From NCBI RefSeq assembly GCF_004801305.1, contig NZ_SSOD01000005.1:247586-311585 (forward strand): a stretch of DNA of 64,000 bases, written 5' to 3'. Below, piece after piece: positions 36,999 through 45,426 of this stretch. How positions within the stretch are numbered: the first letter of the stretch is position 1; each line of letters starts with the position of its first letter. The position numbers and the translations under genes are program-made. The DNA comes from Pseudothauera rhizosphaerae. GTDB taxonomy: Bacteria > Pseudomonadota > Gammaproteobacteria > Burkholderiales > Rhodocyclaceae. The notes under the pieces are model-generated. The model did no database searches. It was not told where the DNA came from and saw only the letters and a list, made by a program, of their open reading frames with translations.

Positions 36999-37423
36999 CC
37001 TTCTGGTGGAAGCCCGGCTGCGCCACCAACACCCGCCAGATCGGCCTGCTGAAGGCGGCCGGCTGCACGGTGGAGGTGCGCGACCTGCTCACGGAGCCGT
37101 GGACGCCCGCGCTGCTCGCGGGTTTCTTCGGTGCGCTGCCGGTGGCCCAGTGGTTCAACCCGGCCGCGCCGGCGGTGAAATCCGGCGCCGTGGTGCCGGC
37201 CGCGTTCACCCCGGAAGCGGCGCTGGCGCGCATGGTGGAGGAGCCGCTGCTGATCCGCCGTCCGCTGATCGAGGTCGCCGGCCTGCGCCGCGCCGGCTTC
37301 GACCCCGGCTGGCTCGCCCTGCGCGGCGTGGTGCTGCCCACCGCCGACGTGCCCCAGGGCTGCGCCCACGGCGAAGCGGCGGTCGCGCCTTTCTGCCCGC
37401 CGCCCGGAGGCGCGCCGGGATGA
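36986..37423 (+). CDS. nifO: nitrogenase-associated ArsC-like protein (NifO)
   Basis: A 145-residue thioredoxin-fold protein of the ArsC/Spx family (VTFWWKPGCATNTRQIGLL near the N-terminus). The cysteine at about residue 11 is in the place of the ArsC redox cysteine. RRPLIEVAGLRRAGFD is the family's conserved middle. The nitrogenase-associated branch, NifO in Azotobacter, has been linked to molybdenum use and nitrate effects on fixation. Its stop overlaps the next ATG (ATGA). Confidence 0.82.
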   Translation: MSHVTFWWKPGCATNTRQIGLLKAAGCTVEVRDLLTEPWTPALLAGFFGALPVAQWFNPAAPAVKSGAVVPAAFTPEAALARMVEEPLLIRRPLIEVAGLRRAGFDPGWLALRGVVLPTADVPQGCAHGEAAVAPFCPPPGGAPG

Positions 37424-38709
37424 GTGCCCAGGTCGCGGTCCTGCCCGGCCAGCCGGTCGCCATCGCCCCCGATGTGCACTGGGTGGGTGCGCTCGACCCC
37501 GGCCTGCGCCAGTTCGACATCATCCTGCGCACCGCCAACGGCACCAGCTACAACGCCTACGCGGTGCGCGGCACGGACGGCGTGGCGGTCATCGACACCG
37601 TCAAGGCCGAGTTCGCCGACGATTTCTTCGCCCGCCTGTGGGCCTGTTGCCGGCCCGACGAGATTCGGGCCATCGTCCTCAACCACCTGGAGCCGGACCA
37701 CACCGGCGCCCTGCCGGCGCTGCTCGCCGCGGCCCCGCAGGCCCGGGTGTATCTGTCCACCGCGGCCATGCGGATGCTCAAGGGTATCGTCAAGGACGGC
37801 ATCGACGAATCCCGCCTGGTGGTCGTGGACGAGGAAACCCGGGTGGACCTCGGCGGGCGCAGCCTGCGCTTCCTCTACACCCCCTACCTGCACTGGCCGG
37901 ACACCCAATGCACCTGGGTGGAGGAAGACGGCCTGCTCTTCTCCGGCGACGTGTTCGGCTGCCACTTCTGCGACGCGCGCCTGTTCAACGACCGCGTCGG
38001 CGACTTCCGCTTCTCCTTCGACTACTACTACCAGCACATCATGCGGCCCTTCCGCGAGCATGTGCTGTCCGCGCTGGACCTCATCGAACCCCTGCCCATC
38101 CGCCTGATCGCCCCGGCCCACGGCCCGGTGCTGCGCGATTCGCCCACCCGCTACGTGCACCGCTACCGGCAGATGGCCGCGCCCCTGCTCGCCAACGAGG
38201 CCGGCGAGCGGGAGAAGACCCTGCTGGTGTTCTACATCAGCGCCTACGGCAACACCGCGCGCATGGCCCAGGCGGTGCGCGACGGCGCCGAGGGCGTGGA
38301 GGGCGTGCGCGTGTCGCTGTACGACCTCGTCAGCGGCGACTCCGTGCCCTTCGTGGACCTCATCGAGGAAGCCGACGGCCTGGTGTTCGGTTCGCCCACC
38401 ATCAACGGCGACGCGGTCAAGCCGGTGTGGGAACTGCTGTCTTCCCTCGCCCTGGTCAAGGTCAAGGGCAAGTTCGGCGCCGCCTTCGGCTCCTACGGCT
38501 GGAGCGGCGAGGCGGTGGGCATGATCGAGGACCGCCTGCGCGGCCTCAAGCTGCGCGTGCCGCGCCCCGGCGTCAAGGTCAAGCTCATCCCCACCGACGA
38601 GGAACTGGACGCCTGCCGCGCGCTGGGCCGCGAACTGGCGGAACACCTGGTCGGCCGCTCCGCCCCCCGCCACATCGATTTCACCGCGCCCGGCGCACTC
38701 ACCGCGTAA
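37420..38709 (+). CDS. flavodiiron protein (A-type, FprA-like)
   Basis: A 429-residue soluble enzyme that reduces O2 to water and/or NO to N2O. A metallo-beta-lactamase-like domain (1-260) binds two irons through His89, Glu91, Asp93 and His94 region, His158, Asp177 and a later PAHGP histidine. A flavodoxin domain (about 265-410) binds FMN (FYISAYGNTARMA, then GSPTINGDAVKP). No rubredoxin or flavin-reductase extension is fused. An external donor such as the ferredoxins encoded on either side is therefore needed. Placement between nifO and the FeSII-like gene suggests oxygen removal near nitrogenase. Confidence 0.92.
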   Translation: MSAQVAVLPGQPVAIAPDVHWVGALDPGLRQFDIILRTANGTSYNAYAVRGTDGVAVIDTVKAEFADDFFARLWACCRPDEIRAIVLNHLEPDHTGALPALLAAAPQARVYLSTAAMRMLKGIVKDGIDESRLVVVDEETRVDLGGRSLRFLYTPYLHWPDTQCTWVEEDGLLFSGDVFGCHFCDARLFNDRVGDFRFSFDYYYQHIMRPFREHVLSALDLIEPLPIRLIAPAHGPVLRDSPTRYVHRYRQMAAPLLANEAGEREKTLLVFYISAYGNTARMAQAVRDGAEGVEGVRVSLYDLVSGDSVPFVDLIEEADGLVFGSPTINGDAVKPVWELLSSLALVKVKGKFGAAFGSYGWSGEAVGMIEDRLRGLKLRVPRPGVKVKLIPTDEELDACRALGRELAEHLVGRSAPRHIDFTAPGALTA

Positions 38710-38722
38710 AAGGAAAACCACC

Positions 38723-39010
38723 ATGCCCAAGGCCCAGGTCACTTTCGAGGACATCGGCGTCACCGTCACCGTGCCCGCCGGCACCCGCCTCATCGAAGTC
38801 TCGGAGAAGGTCGGCGCCGGCCTCACCTACGGCTGCCGCGAAGGCGAATGCGGCACCTGCATGATGAAGATCGTCTCCGGCGGCGAGCATCTCGCCAGCC
38901 CGTCGGTGCTGGAGGACAAGATCCTCAAGGAAAACTACGCCAGCGCCGGGAGCCGCCTGGCCTGTCAGGCCCAGGTGCTGGACGGCCACATCGTGGTGCG
39001 GCCCGGCTGA
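38723..39010 (+). CDS. [2Fe-2S] ferredoxin
   Basis: A 95-residue plant-type-fold ferredoxin with the cluster ligands in CREGECGTC (C-X4-C-X2-C) and a fourth cysteine in LACQ near the C-terminus. It starts 13 bases after the flavodiiron gene, behind an AAAGGAAA site, and may feed electrons to it or to nitrogenase. Confidence 0.9.
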   Translation: MPKAQVTFEDIGVTVTVPAGTRLIEVSEKVGAGLTYGCREGECGTCMMKIVSGGEHLASPSVLEDKILKENYASAGSRLACQAQVLDGHIVVRPG

Positions 39011-39059
39011 TCCCCTTTCCCTCTGTCATTTCCATCAACGAACGTCTCCGGAGGCTGCA

Positions 39060-39410
39060 ATGCCCAACGTCACCTTCTCCAGCCCGATCCACAGGGACAA
39101 GACCGTCTACGCCGTGGCCGGCTCGCACACCCAGACCATCCTCAAAATCGCCAAGGACAACCACATCCCCATCGACTTCTCCTGTGAGGACGGGGAGTGC
39201 GGCACCTGTATGGTCAAGGTCACCGTGCTCTCCAACAAGGGCGCGATGGCCGGTCCCCTCACGGACAAGGAGATCGTCGTGCTCAAGGAGCACAAGAAGA
39301 TCACCCAGGAAGAAATCGACGCCATGCGCGTGGACGACGTGTCCCACGCCCGCTGGCGCCTGGCCTGCCAGTTGATCCTGCGCGACGAGGACCTGCTGGT
39401 CGAATACTGA
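39060..39410 (+). CDS. FeSII/Shethna-like [2Fe-2S] protein, probable nitrogenase protection
   Basis: A 116-residue [2Fe-2S] protein. The ligands are in CEDGECGTC and RLACQ. Its layout closely follows Azotobacter Shethna protein II as I recall it: an FSSP start, AVAG, a CxDGxCGxC loop, LTDKE..VLK, then RLACQ and the end DEDLLVE. Shethna protein II locks nitrogenase into an oxygen-tolerant, inactive complex. The extra segment between the cluster loop and RLACQ (about 55-95) sets it apart from the smaller ferredoxin upstream. The function is inferred from this resemblance and from the nif context. Confidence 0.75.
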   Translation: MPNVTFSSPIHRDKTVYAVAGSHTQTILKIAKDNHIPIDFSCEDGECGTCMVKVTVLSNKGAMAGPLTDKEIVVLKEHKKITQEEIDAMRVDDVSHARWRLACQLILRDEDLLVEY

Positions 39411-39418
39411 AACGCCCT

Positions 39419-39442
39419 GCCGGCACCCGTGCGGGTGCCGGC
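39419..39442 (+). promoter_or_regulatory. intercistronic hairpin between FeSII-like gene and nifQ
   Basis: The arms GCCGGCACCC (39419-39428) and GGGTGCCGGC (39433-39442) pair perfectly with a 4-base loop. No T-run follows. It begins 9 bases after the FeSII-like stop and ends 25 bases before the nifQ ATG. It may stabilise upstream mRNA or reduce nifQ/draG expression. Confidence 0.5.
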
Positions 39443-39467
39443 CCGCAACGCAACGGGAGCCACCGCC

Positions 39468-40043
39468 ATGCTCGCACCGCTCACCCACCGCCCCTCGCCC
39501 GCCCGCGTGGCGCTGCACGCCCATCTCATGAGCCATGCGGCCGGCACGCCCGGCGACGAATTCTTCGCCCACCTGATCGCCGGATGGACCCTCGGCGACG
39601 GCATGCTGCCGGCCGACCTGGGCCTGGGCGCCGAACGCTTCGCCGCCCTCATCGCCCGCCACTTCCCCGGCCTGGTGTGGCGTCCCAGCGCGGACCTGGC
39701 CCCGCGTCCCGAACTGTTCCCGGAATTCGAAGACCTGGTGCGCTTCCTCGCCGCCGAAGCCGACCCCGCCCAGCCGGGCGCGGCCGACATGGCGGTCGTC
39801 CTCGCCACCGCCTGCATGGGCGCCGAACACCTGTGGCAGGACCTGGGCCTGCCCTCCCGGCGGGAACTGTCCCAGCTCATCGCCCTCAACTTCCCGGCGC
39901 TGGCCGCGGCCAACACCCACGACATGAAGTGGAAGAAGTTCCTCTACCGCGAACTGTGCCAGCGCGAAGGCATCTACGTATGCACCTCGCCCAGTTGCGA
40001 AGCCTGCAACGATCTCGCGCTGTGCTTCGGGCCGGAGGTGTGA
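39468..40043 (+). CDS. nifQ: nitrogen fixation protein NifQ
   Basis: A 191-residue iron-sulfur protein that donates molybdenum for FeMo-cofactor. The defining C-terminal cysteine motif CTSPSCEACNDLALC (C-X4-C-X2-C-X5-C) is intact, preceded by MKWKKFLYRELCQREG. The ATG at 39468 follows a GGGAG ribosome site. Confidence 0.93.
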   Translation: MLAPLTHRPSPARVALHAHLMSHAAGTPGDEFFAHLIAGWTLGDGMLPADLGLGAERFAALIARHFPGLVWRPSADLAPRPELFPEFEDLVRFLAAEADPAQPGAADMAVVLATACMGAEHLWQDLGLPSRRELSQLIALNFPALAAANTHDMKWKKFLYRELCQREGIYVCTSPSCEACNDLALCFGPEV

Positions 40044-40047
40044 AGGT

Positions 40048-40986
40048 TTGGCCGGCCGCGACGACACCCTGCCGCCCGACCCCGCGCGCCTGATCGACCG
40101 CGCCTGCGGCGCCATGCTGGGCCTCGCCATCGGCGACGCCCTGGGCGCCACCGTGGAATTCATGACCCCGCGCGAGATCGCCGCCCAGTACAAGGTGCAC
40201 GACCGCATCCGCGGTGGCGGCTGGCTGCGCCTGTCTCCCGGCGAAGTCACCGACGACACCACCATGAGCTTCGCCCTCGGCCGCGCCTGGCTGGCCGCCG
40301 GTCGCGCTCCCAGCGCAGAGCAGTGCGCCGAAGCCTTCGACGCCTGGATGCGCGCCAAGCCGGTGGACATCGGCAACACCGTGCGCCGTGGCATCGTGCG
40401 CTGGCGCACCCACGGCACCGCCCAGGCACAGCCTTCCAACGACGCCGGAAACGGCGGCGCCATGCGCTGCCTGCCCGCGGCGCTCGCCACCTTCGGCGCG
40501 CCGGAAGAGGAAGTCGTCTCCGCCGCCCTCACCCAGGCCCGCGTCACCCACCACAACCCCCACACCGACCTGGCCACCATGGCCCTCGTCCGCATGGTCC
40601 ACGCCGCCCTCGCCGGCCGCGGGCTGGGCGGCGTGCTCGCCTGGGCGCATGCGCTGGTGGCCGAACAACCGGACTTCGCCTTCCGCACCAAGCGCTGCGA
40701 AAACCCCACCGGCTACATCGTCGACACCATGCGCGCGGTCTGCCAGGCCATCGACACCAACGACGGCTTCGCCGCGGTGCTCATCGACGTGGTCAACCGC
40801 GGCGGCGACGCCGACACCACCGGTGCCATCGCCGGGATGGTGATGGGCGCGCTGGTGGGCGAAACGGCCCTGCCGGCGGAATGGCGCCGGGCGGTGAAGG
40901 CCGAGGTGCGGGGGGAGGCGGTGCGTCTGGCCTGCGGGTTGATCGAGATGTCGCCCGCCATGCGGAGCGCCGCCGTCGCCGCGTAA
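40048..40986 (+). CDS. draG: ADP-ribosyl-[dinitrogenase reductase] hydrolase
   Basis: A 312-residue enzyme that removes ADP-ribose from an arginine of NifH and so reactivates nitrogenase. The dinuclear manganese ligands are in VTDDT (Asp69, Asp70) and GGDADTTGAI (Asp254, Asp256). GAMLGLAIGDALGATVEFMT is the family start. The best start is a TTG at 40048 behind GGAGGTGTGAAGG, unusual but well placed four bases after nifQ. The partner transferase gene draT is not in this window. Confidence 0.9.
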   Translation: MAGRDDTLPPDPARLIDRACGAMLGLAIGDALGATVEFMTPREIAAQYKVHDRIRGGGWLRLSPGEVTDDTTMSFALGRAWLAAGRAPSAEQCAEAFDAWMRAKPVDIGNTVRRGIVRWRTHGTAQAQPSNDAGNGGAMRCLPAALATFGAPEEEVVSAALTQARVTHHNPHTDLATMALVRMVHAALAGRGLGGVLAWAHALVAEQPDFAFRTKRCENPTGYIVDTMRAVCQAIDTNDGFAAVLIDVVNRGGDADTTGAIAGMVMGALVGETALPAEWRRAVKAEVRGEAVRLACGLIEMSPAMRSAAVAA

Positions 40987-41042
40987 CGGCCCCCGAACTG
41001 TAGGAGCGGCCTTGCCCGCGATACGCCCCGTGATATAGACCG

Positions 41043-41146
41043 CGCAGGGCGCAATAACCAAAGGGCATTGCGCCGAATAGCCGCTTGCGCCCACGTTCGC
41101 ACGCGGCGCAATACGGCTGGCGCCGATCGCGCCCTACGCGGGCTGG
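41043..41146. repeat. GGCGCAAT dispersed repeat, copy 1
   Basis: An imperfectly palindromic element of about 100 bases framed by GCAGGGCGCAAT at one end and GCGCCCTACGCGGGCTGG at the other, with inner GCGCCGAAT/GGCGCAAT motifs. A second copy is at 62402-62503. A REP arm-like sequence (TAGGAGCGGCCTTGCCCGC) lies just before it at 41001. Confidence 0.7.
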
Positions 41147-41166
41147 TTACCTCCTCCAGGAATCCG

Positions 41167-41757
41167 TCATGGTTCGTAGCGGTTCGGTATCACGAAAACC
41201 ACTCCTTCCACCGAGACCCGGAGCGTTCCGTTCAGGGCTTCATCGCGCCATGAACTGCCGGTAGAGCGAAGTCGCGCGATCTCCTCGGCGGAGACGGTCA
41301 TGGTGCTCTGCAGGGAGGCAATACCCAACTTCTCCCTCATCAAGCTGTCCAGGTTGTCCACACTCGCGTTCTGCGGATAAGGCAACTCCTCGATCTCGGC
41401 CTTCTCCCCAATGGTCCGGATCTGCCAGAGTTGGCTTTCCGTCATCCACAACTGATAGGTGTCGGGCCTCATGGCGTCGCTTGCCGTGGCGATAGACGAC
41501 ATGGACAGGATTCCGCCACCCGGGGGTATCTTCATGCGCTCGCCGGCGCTCCTGAAGAAACTGAACTCCCTCGTCTCCGCAGACCGCTCCACCACCTGAG
41601 CCTCTTTCGGACTCTCGACCCGGGGCGGCGTTGTTTCCATCGTCAAAGATGTGACCAAATGCGGCATGACAACCGCCACGGTGATTGCCCAAACAAGAAC
41701 AAGGGCGACAGCGAAACCTGCGCCGAAAACAAACCCTTCGAGGAGCTTCTTCAACAT
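41167..41757 (-). CDS. hypothetical single-pass membrane protein
   Basis: A 196-residue protein I do not recognise. One N-terminal membrane helix (about 8-31, GFVFGAGFAVALVLVWAITVAVV) is followed by a soluble domain of mixed strands ending in SVEGVVFVIPNRYEP. Its composition is less GC-biased than the neighbouring nif genes. It stands alone, facing the draG operon. Confidence 0.6.
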   Translation of the reverse strand: MLKKLLEGFVFGAGFAVALVLVWAITVAVVMPHLVTSLTMETTPPRVESPKEAQVVERSAETREFSFFRSAGERMKIPPGGGILSMSSIATASDAMRPDTYQLWMTESQLWQIRTIGEKAEIEELPYPQNASVDNLDSLMREKLGIASLQSTMTVSAEEIARLRSTGSSWRDEALNGTLRVSVEGVVFVIPNRYEP

Positions 41758-42315
41758 TGTTGGTCGTCTATAGCTGGTGAGGTGGAGCTGAACGACGCTG
41801 CGCGGTTCTGTTGCGTAGCGTTCAGCGAAAGCAAGACGCGAGATTGAGCGTCGAGTCCGACGTTCGGTCAGGAAACCAGCTAGTCACCTGTCCCTCCTAC
41901 TGAGAAACCGGAAGTCTTCCGACTTAGGCGTCCGGCTCGGTCCGCCTTGCGATTGCAGGACGGTAGTCTGCACTACCGGCTATGTCAAACGGTTCTTCAG
42001 ATATCCGGTGCTTGCGCCGCAAGCAACGGAAATCATGGAAAGCTCTAGTCGATCTTGCCGATGCATCCCCATCCTGCGTTTGTTGCGCCCAAGCACGTGG
42101 GACGCTATGCGACGGGCCGCGGGACGGGCGCAAACGGGAAGGGGAGCGACGGCGGTTCGGCTACGGATTCGTCTCTGTGGGGTCTGGACTACGCGCCAAG
42201 GAATGGTCAGCGACGACGCGTAGTATCGTATGGCGATACTTATGACGAATTATGTGCAATGAAGTATGCGGACGAATATCCTCCGCCCATCTTCAATGCC
42301 GCTACACCCACCCTC
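41758..42315. other. long intergenic stretch
   Basis: About 560 bases without a gene I can support, with lower GC than the flanks. Short open frames on both strands lack family features or ribosome sites. The only structured element seen is a 7-bp inverted repeat, AGTATCG (42222-42228) and CGATACT (42234-42240), about 75 bases before the regulator gene; it may be an operator. The region could hold gene remnants. Confidence 0.4.
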
Positions 42316-43077
42316 ATGAGCACTTCCGCCGATCTCGTCGCCGCCCTGAAGACCGAACTGCGCGACGCCCGCATCACCTATGCTGAACTGGCCGGCCGCA
42401 TCGGGCTGGCCGAATCCACGATCAAGCGCATGTTCGCCCGCAGCGGCGACATGCCCCTGTCCCGCGTGGATGAAATCTGCCGCGTGCTGGGGCTGGATTT
42501 CGCCGATCTCGCCCGCCGCGTGGCCGATAGCCGACCGCTGCTGTCCGAACTGACGCTGGAGCAGGAACAGGCCGTGGTGGCCGACCGGCGCCTGCTGCTG
42601 GTGGCGATCTGCTGCATGAGCCAGTGGAGCGCGGAGCAGATCGTCGGCACCTACCGCATGGACGCGGCCGAATGCACTGGCCACCTGCTGCGCCTGGACC
42701 GCCTGGGCATCATCGAGTTGCGCCCGTTGAACCGCTACCGCCTGCGCGTGGCCAAGGGCTTCCGCTGGCGCGCCCACGGGCCGGTGATGAACTACTTCCG
42801 CAATGATGTGCTGGACGACTACTTCGCCGGGGGCTTCGACGGGGAGGCGGAGATGCTCACCGTGGTGCATGGGCAGATCGGCATGGGGCTGGCCAACAGT
42901 TTTCGGGAGCGCCTGGCGCGCATCGGTGAGGACTTCGCTCGCCAGCACATAGCCGACCAGAAGCTGTCTGCCGCCCAGCGGCGCCCCTACACGCTGGTGA
43001 TCGCGATGCGGTCGTGGCTGATGGCGGCGTTTAGGGATTTGAAGCGACCGGATGTGGCGTGGCCGGATGCTTCATAG
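42316..43077 (+). CDS. XRE-family helix-turn-helix regulator
   Basis: A 253-residue protein. Residues 5-65 form a Cro/CI-type helix-turn-helix (TYAELAGRIGLAESTIKRMF, then SRVDEICRVLGLDF). The C-terminal part resembles a winged region (SAEQIVGTYRMDAAECTGHL, then LGIIELRPLNRYRLRV) and a ligand-like helical end. It reads toward the acyltransferase operon and may control it. An alternative start at 42259 would add 19 residues. Confidence 0.78.
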   Translation: MSTSADLVAALKTELRDARITYAELAGRIGLAESTIKRMFARSGDMPLSRVDEICRVLGLDFADLARRVADSRPLLSELTLEQEQAVVADRRLLLVAICCMSQWSAEQIVGTYRMDAAECTGHLLRLDRLGIIELRPLNRYRLRVAKGFRWRAHGPVMNYFRNDVLDDYFAGGFDGEAEMLTVVHGQIGMGLANSFRERLARIGEDFARQHIADQKLSAAQRRPYTLVIAMRSWLMAAFRDLKRPDVAWPDAS

Positions 43078-43085
43078 AGTGCGTT

Positions 43086-43186
43086 CCTCCCCCTTCAAGG
43101 GGGAGGTTAGGAGGGGGATGGGTTTCGGTACTGCGCTGCTATAGACCCATCCCCACCCCAGCCCTCCCCTTGAAGGGGAGGGGGCA
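43086..43186. repeat. CCCCTT/AAGGGG dispersed palindromic element, copy 1
   Basis: An element of about 100 bases. One end contains a near-perfect 21-base palindrome (CCTCCCCCTT-C-AAGGGGGAGG), then GGATGGG. The other end carries the complementary CCCATCCCC and CTCCCCTTGAAGGGGAG. Related copies are at 52936-53032 and 58291-58399. Just downstream (about 43198-43222) lies a TTCGACAAGCTCAGGGCGAAC repeat arm, partly echoed at 61680-61705. Confidence 0.75.
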
Positions 43187-43269
43187 GAGCGCACCGCCCT
43201 TCGACAAGCTCAGGGCGAACGGTGGAAGCGACCCACCGCCCGTACAACCAACCAACCCGGAGCCTCACC

Positions 43270-45426
43270 ATGTTCCGAACCCTGCTCAAATCCATCCTGC
43301 ACGCCATCGCCCGCGTGCTCTTCCGCGTGCGCGTCGAAGGCCGCATGCCCGCGCCCACGGACCGCCTGCTGGTCATCGCTAATCACGAATCCTTCCTCGA
43401 TGGCCTGCTGCTGGGCCTGTTCCTGCCGCTGGACCCGGTGTTCGTGGTGCACACCACGGTGGTGAAGAAGCCGCTCTTCCGCCTCGCGCTCGCGCTGGTG
43501 GACCATCTGGCGGTGGACCCCACCAGCCCGATGGCCATGAAGCGCGTCGTGCGCCTGCTGGAATCCGGCCGGCCGGTGGTGATCTTCCCGGAAGGGCGCA
43601 TCACCACCACCGGCAGCCTGATGAAGACCTACGATGGCCCAGCCTTCGTCGCCGCGCGGACCGGGGCGACGCTGCTGCCGGTACGCATCGACGGCGCGGC
43701 GCACACTTATTTCTCCCGCCTGGGCGGGCGCCATCCGCGCCACCTGTTGCCGCAGATCAGCCTCTACATCCAGCCCACCACCCGTATCGGGATGCCCGCC
43801 GCGCCCAGCGCGAAGGAGCGCCGCCGCAAGGCCGGCGAGGCCATGCGCCGGGTGATGCAGGAGATGATGTTCGCGACCCGCCCCCGCCAGACCCTGTTCG
43901 ACGCCTTGCTGGACGCTGCGGCCATCCACGGTGCCAAGCGCGGGCTGGTGGAGGACCTGAAGCAGCAGGAATACAGCTACGGCGAGTTCCTGCGCATGGC
44001 GCTGGCCCTGGGCCGCCTGGTGGCGCGCCGCACCGAACCCGGCGAGAACGTCGGCCTGCTGCTGCCCAACTTGGCGCCCACGCTGGCACTGGTGTTCGGC
44101 CTCGGCGCCCAGCGCCGGGTGCCGGCCATGCTCAACTACACGGCCGGGGTGGATGGCCTGCAGGCCGCCTGCACCGCCGCCTGCATCCGCACCGTGCTGA
44201 CCTCCCGCGCCTTCGTGGAGCAGGCCAGGCTGGCCGACAAACTCGCGGCGCTGGAGGGCATGCAATTCCTCTATCTGGAAGACTTGCGCGCTTCCATGAC
44301 ACTCACCGACAAGCTGTGGCTGGTGCTGTGGGCCGCGCGCTTCCCCCGTGCCGCCACCCATGCAGGTGATGCGGAAGACCCGGCGGTGATCCTGTTCACC
44401 TCCGGTTCCGAAGGCAAGCCCAAGGGCGTGGTGCTCTCCCATCGGGCGCTGCTCGCCAACATCGCCCAGATCCGCGCGGTGGTGGATTTCTCGGTGGAGG
44501 ACAAGGTGCTGGACGCCCTGCCGCTCTTCCACTCCTTCGGCCTCACCGCCGGCGGCCTGCTGCCGGTGCTGTGCGGCGCCCGCGTCTTCCTCTACCCCAG
44601 TCCGCTGCACTACCGGGTGATCCCGGAGCTGGCCTACGACCGCGCCTGCACCGTGCTTTTCGGCACCTCCACCTTCCTGGGCAACTACGCCAAGCACGCC
44701 CACCCCTACGACTTCCACCGTCTGCGCTACGTCATCGCCGGGGCGGAGAAGCTGGCCGAGCCGGTGCGCGAGCTGTGGTTCGACAAGTTCGGGCTGCGCA
44801 TCTTCGAAGGCTACGGCGCCACCGAAACCGCGCCGGTGATCGCGGTGAACACCCCCATGGCCTTCCGCCGCGGCACCGTCGGCCAGGTGTTGCCCGGCCT
44901 GCACGCCCGGCTGGAAACGGTACCCGGCATAGCCGACTGCGGCGGGCGGCGCGGCATGCTGCACGTGAGCGGCCCCAACCTGATGAGCGGCTACCTGCGC
45001 GCGGAAGCGCCGGGCGTGCTGCAGGCGCCGGCCTCCTCCTTGGGCGAAGGCTGGTACGAGACCGGTGACGTGGTGGAGATGGACGAGGAGGGCTTCCTGC
45101 GCATCGTCGGCCGGGTCAAGCGCTTCGCCAAGATCGCCGGCGAGATGGTGAGCCTGGAAGTGGTGGAGAAGATTGCCGCCGCCGCGTCGCCCGCCGCCCA
45201 GCATGCGGCCAGCAGCCGTGCGGACGCGGCCAAGGGGGAGGCGCTGGTGCTGTTCTCCACCGACCCCGCGCTGACCCGCGACGCGCTGGCCGCCGCCGCG
45301 CGCAACCTGGGGGTGAGCGAACTGGCGGTGCCGCGCCTCATCGTGGTGATGGATGCCCTGCCGCTGCTGGGTACGGGCAAGATCGACCACGTCACCCTCA
45401 AGCAGAAGGCGGAGGCGGTGCAATGA
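43270..45426 (+). CDS. aas: fused acyltransferase / acyl-ACP synthetase (Aas-like)
   Basis: A 718-residue two-domain enzyme. The N-terminal PlsC-type acyltransferase has H-X4-D (His39, Asp44 in NHESFLD) and FPEGR. The C-terminal AMP-forming ligase has LFTSGSEGKPKG near residue 378, then YGATETAP and GTGKIDH. E. coli Aas re-acylates lysophosphatidylethanolamine using fatty acids activated on ACP. Together with the LplT-PlsC fusion two genes downstream it suggests a lysophospholipid repair unit. The start at 43270 was chosen as the ATG before MFRTLLKS. Confidence 0.88.
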   Translation: MFRTLLKSILHAIARVLFRVRVEGRMPAPTDRLLVIANHESFLDGLLLGLFLPLDPVFVVHTTVVKKPLFRLALALVDHLAVDPTSPMAMKRVVRLLESGRPVVIFPEGRITTTGSLMKTYDGPAFVAARTGATLLPVRIDGAAHTYFSRLGGRHPRHLLPQISLYIQPTTRIGMPAAPSAKERRRKAGEAMRRVMQEMMFATRPRQTLFDALLDAAAIHGAKRGLVEDLKQQEYSYGEFLRMALALGRLVARRTEPGENVGLLLPNLAPTLALVFGLGAQRRVPAMLNYTAGVDGLQAACTAACIRTVLTSRAFVEQARLADKLAALEGMQFLYLEDLRASMTLTDKLWLVLWAARFPRAATHAGDAEDPAVILFTSGSEGKPKGVVLSHRALLANIAQIRAVVDFSVEDKVLDALPLFHSFGLTAGGLLPVLCGARVFLYPSPLHYRVIPELAYDRACTVLFGTSTFLGNYAKHAHPYDFHRLRYVIAGAEKLAEPVRELWFDKFGLRIFEGYGATETAPVIAVNTPMAFRRGTVGQVLPGLHARLETVPGIADCGGRRGMLHVSGPNLMSGYLRAEAPGVLQAPASSLGEGWYETGDVVEMDEEGFLRIVGRVKRFAKIAGEMVSLEVVEKIAAAASPAAQHAASSRADAAKGEALVLFSTDPALTRDALAAAARNLGVSELAVPRLIVVMDALPLLGTGKIDHVTLKQKAEAVQ

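Noticed and set aside
41982..42245. short overlapping frames in the 41758-42315 gap
   Set aside because: Arg/Ser/Gly-rich, no ribosome site, no domain; composition gives no coding support.
43086..43186. considered as a Rho-independent terminator
   Set aside because: Two further copies with conserved boundaries in other places show it to be a dispersed repeat, and there is no T-run.
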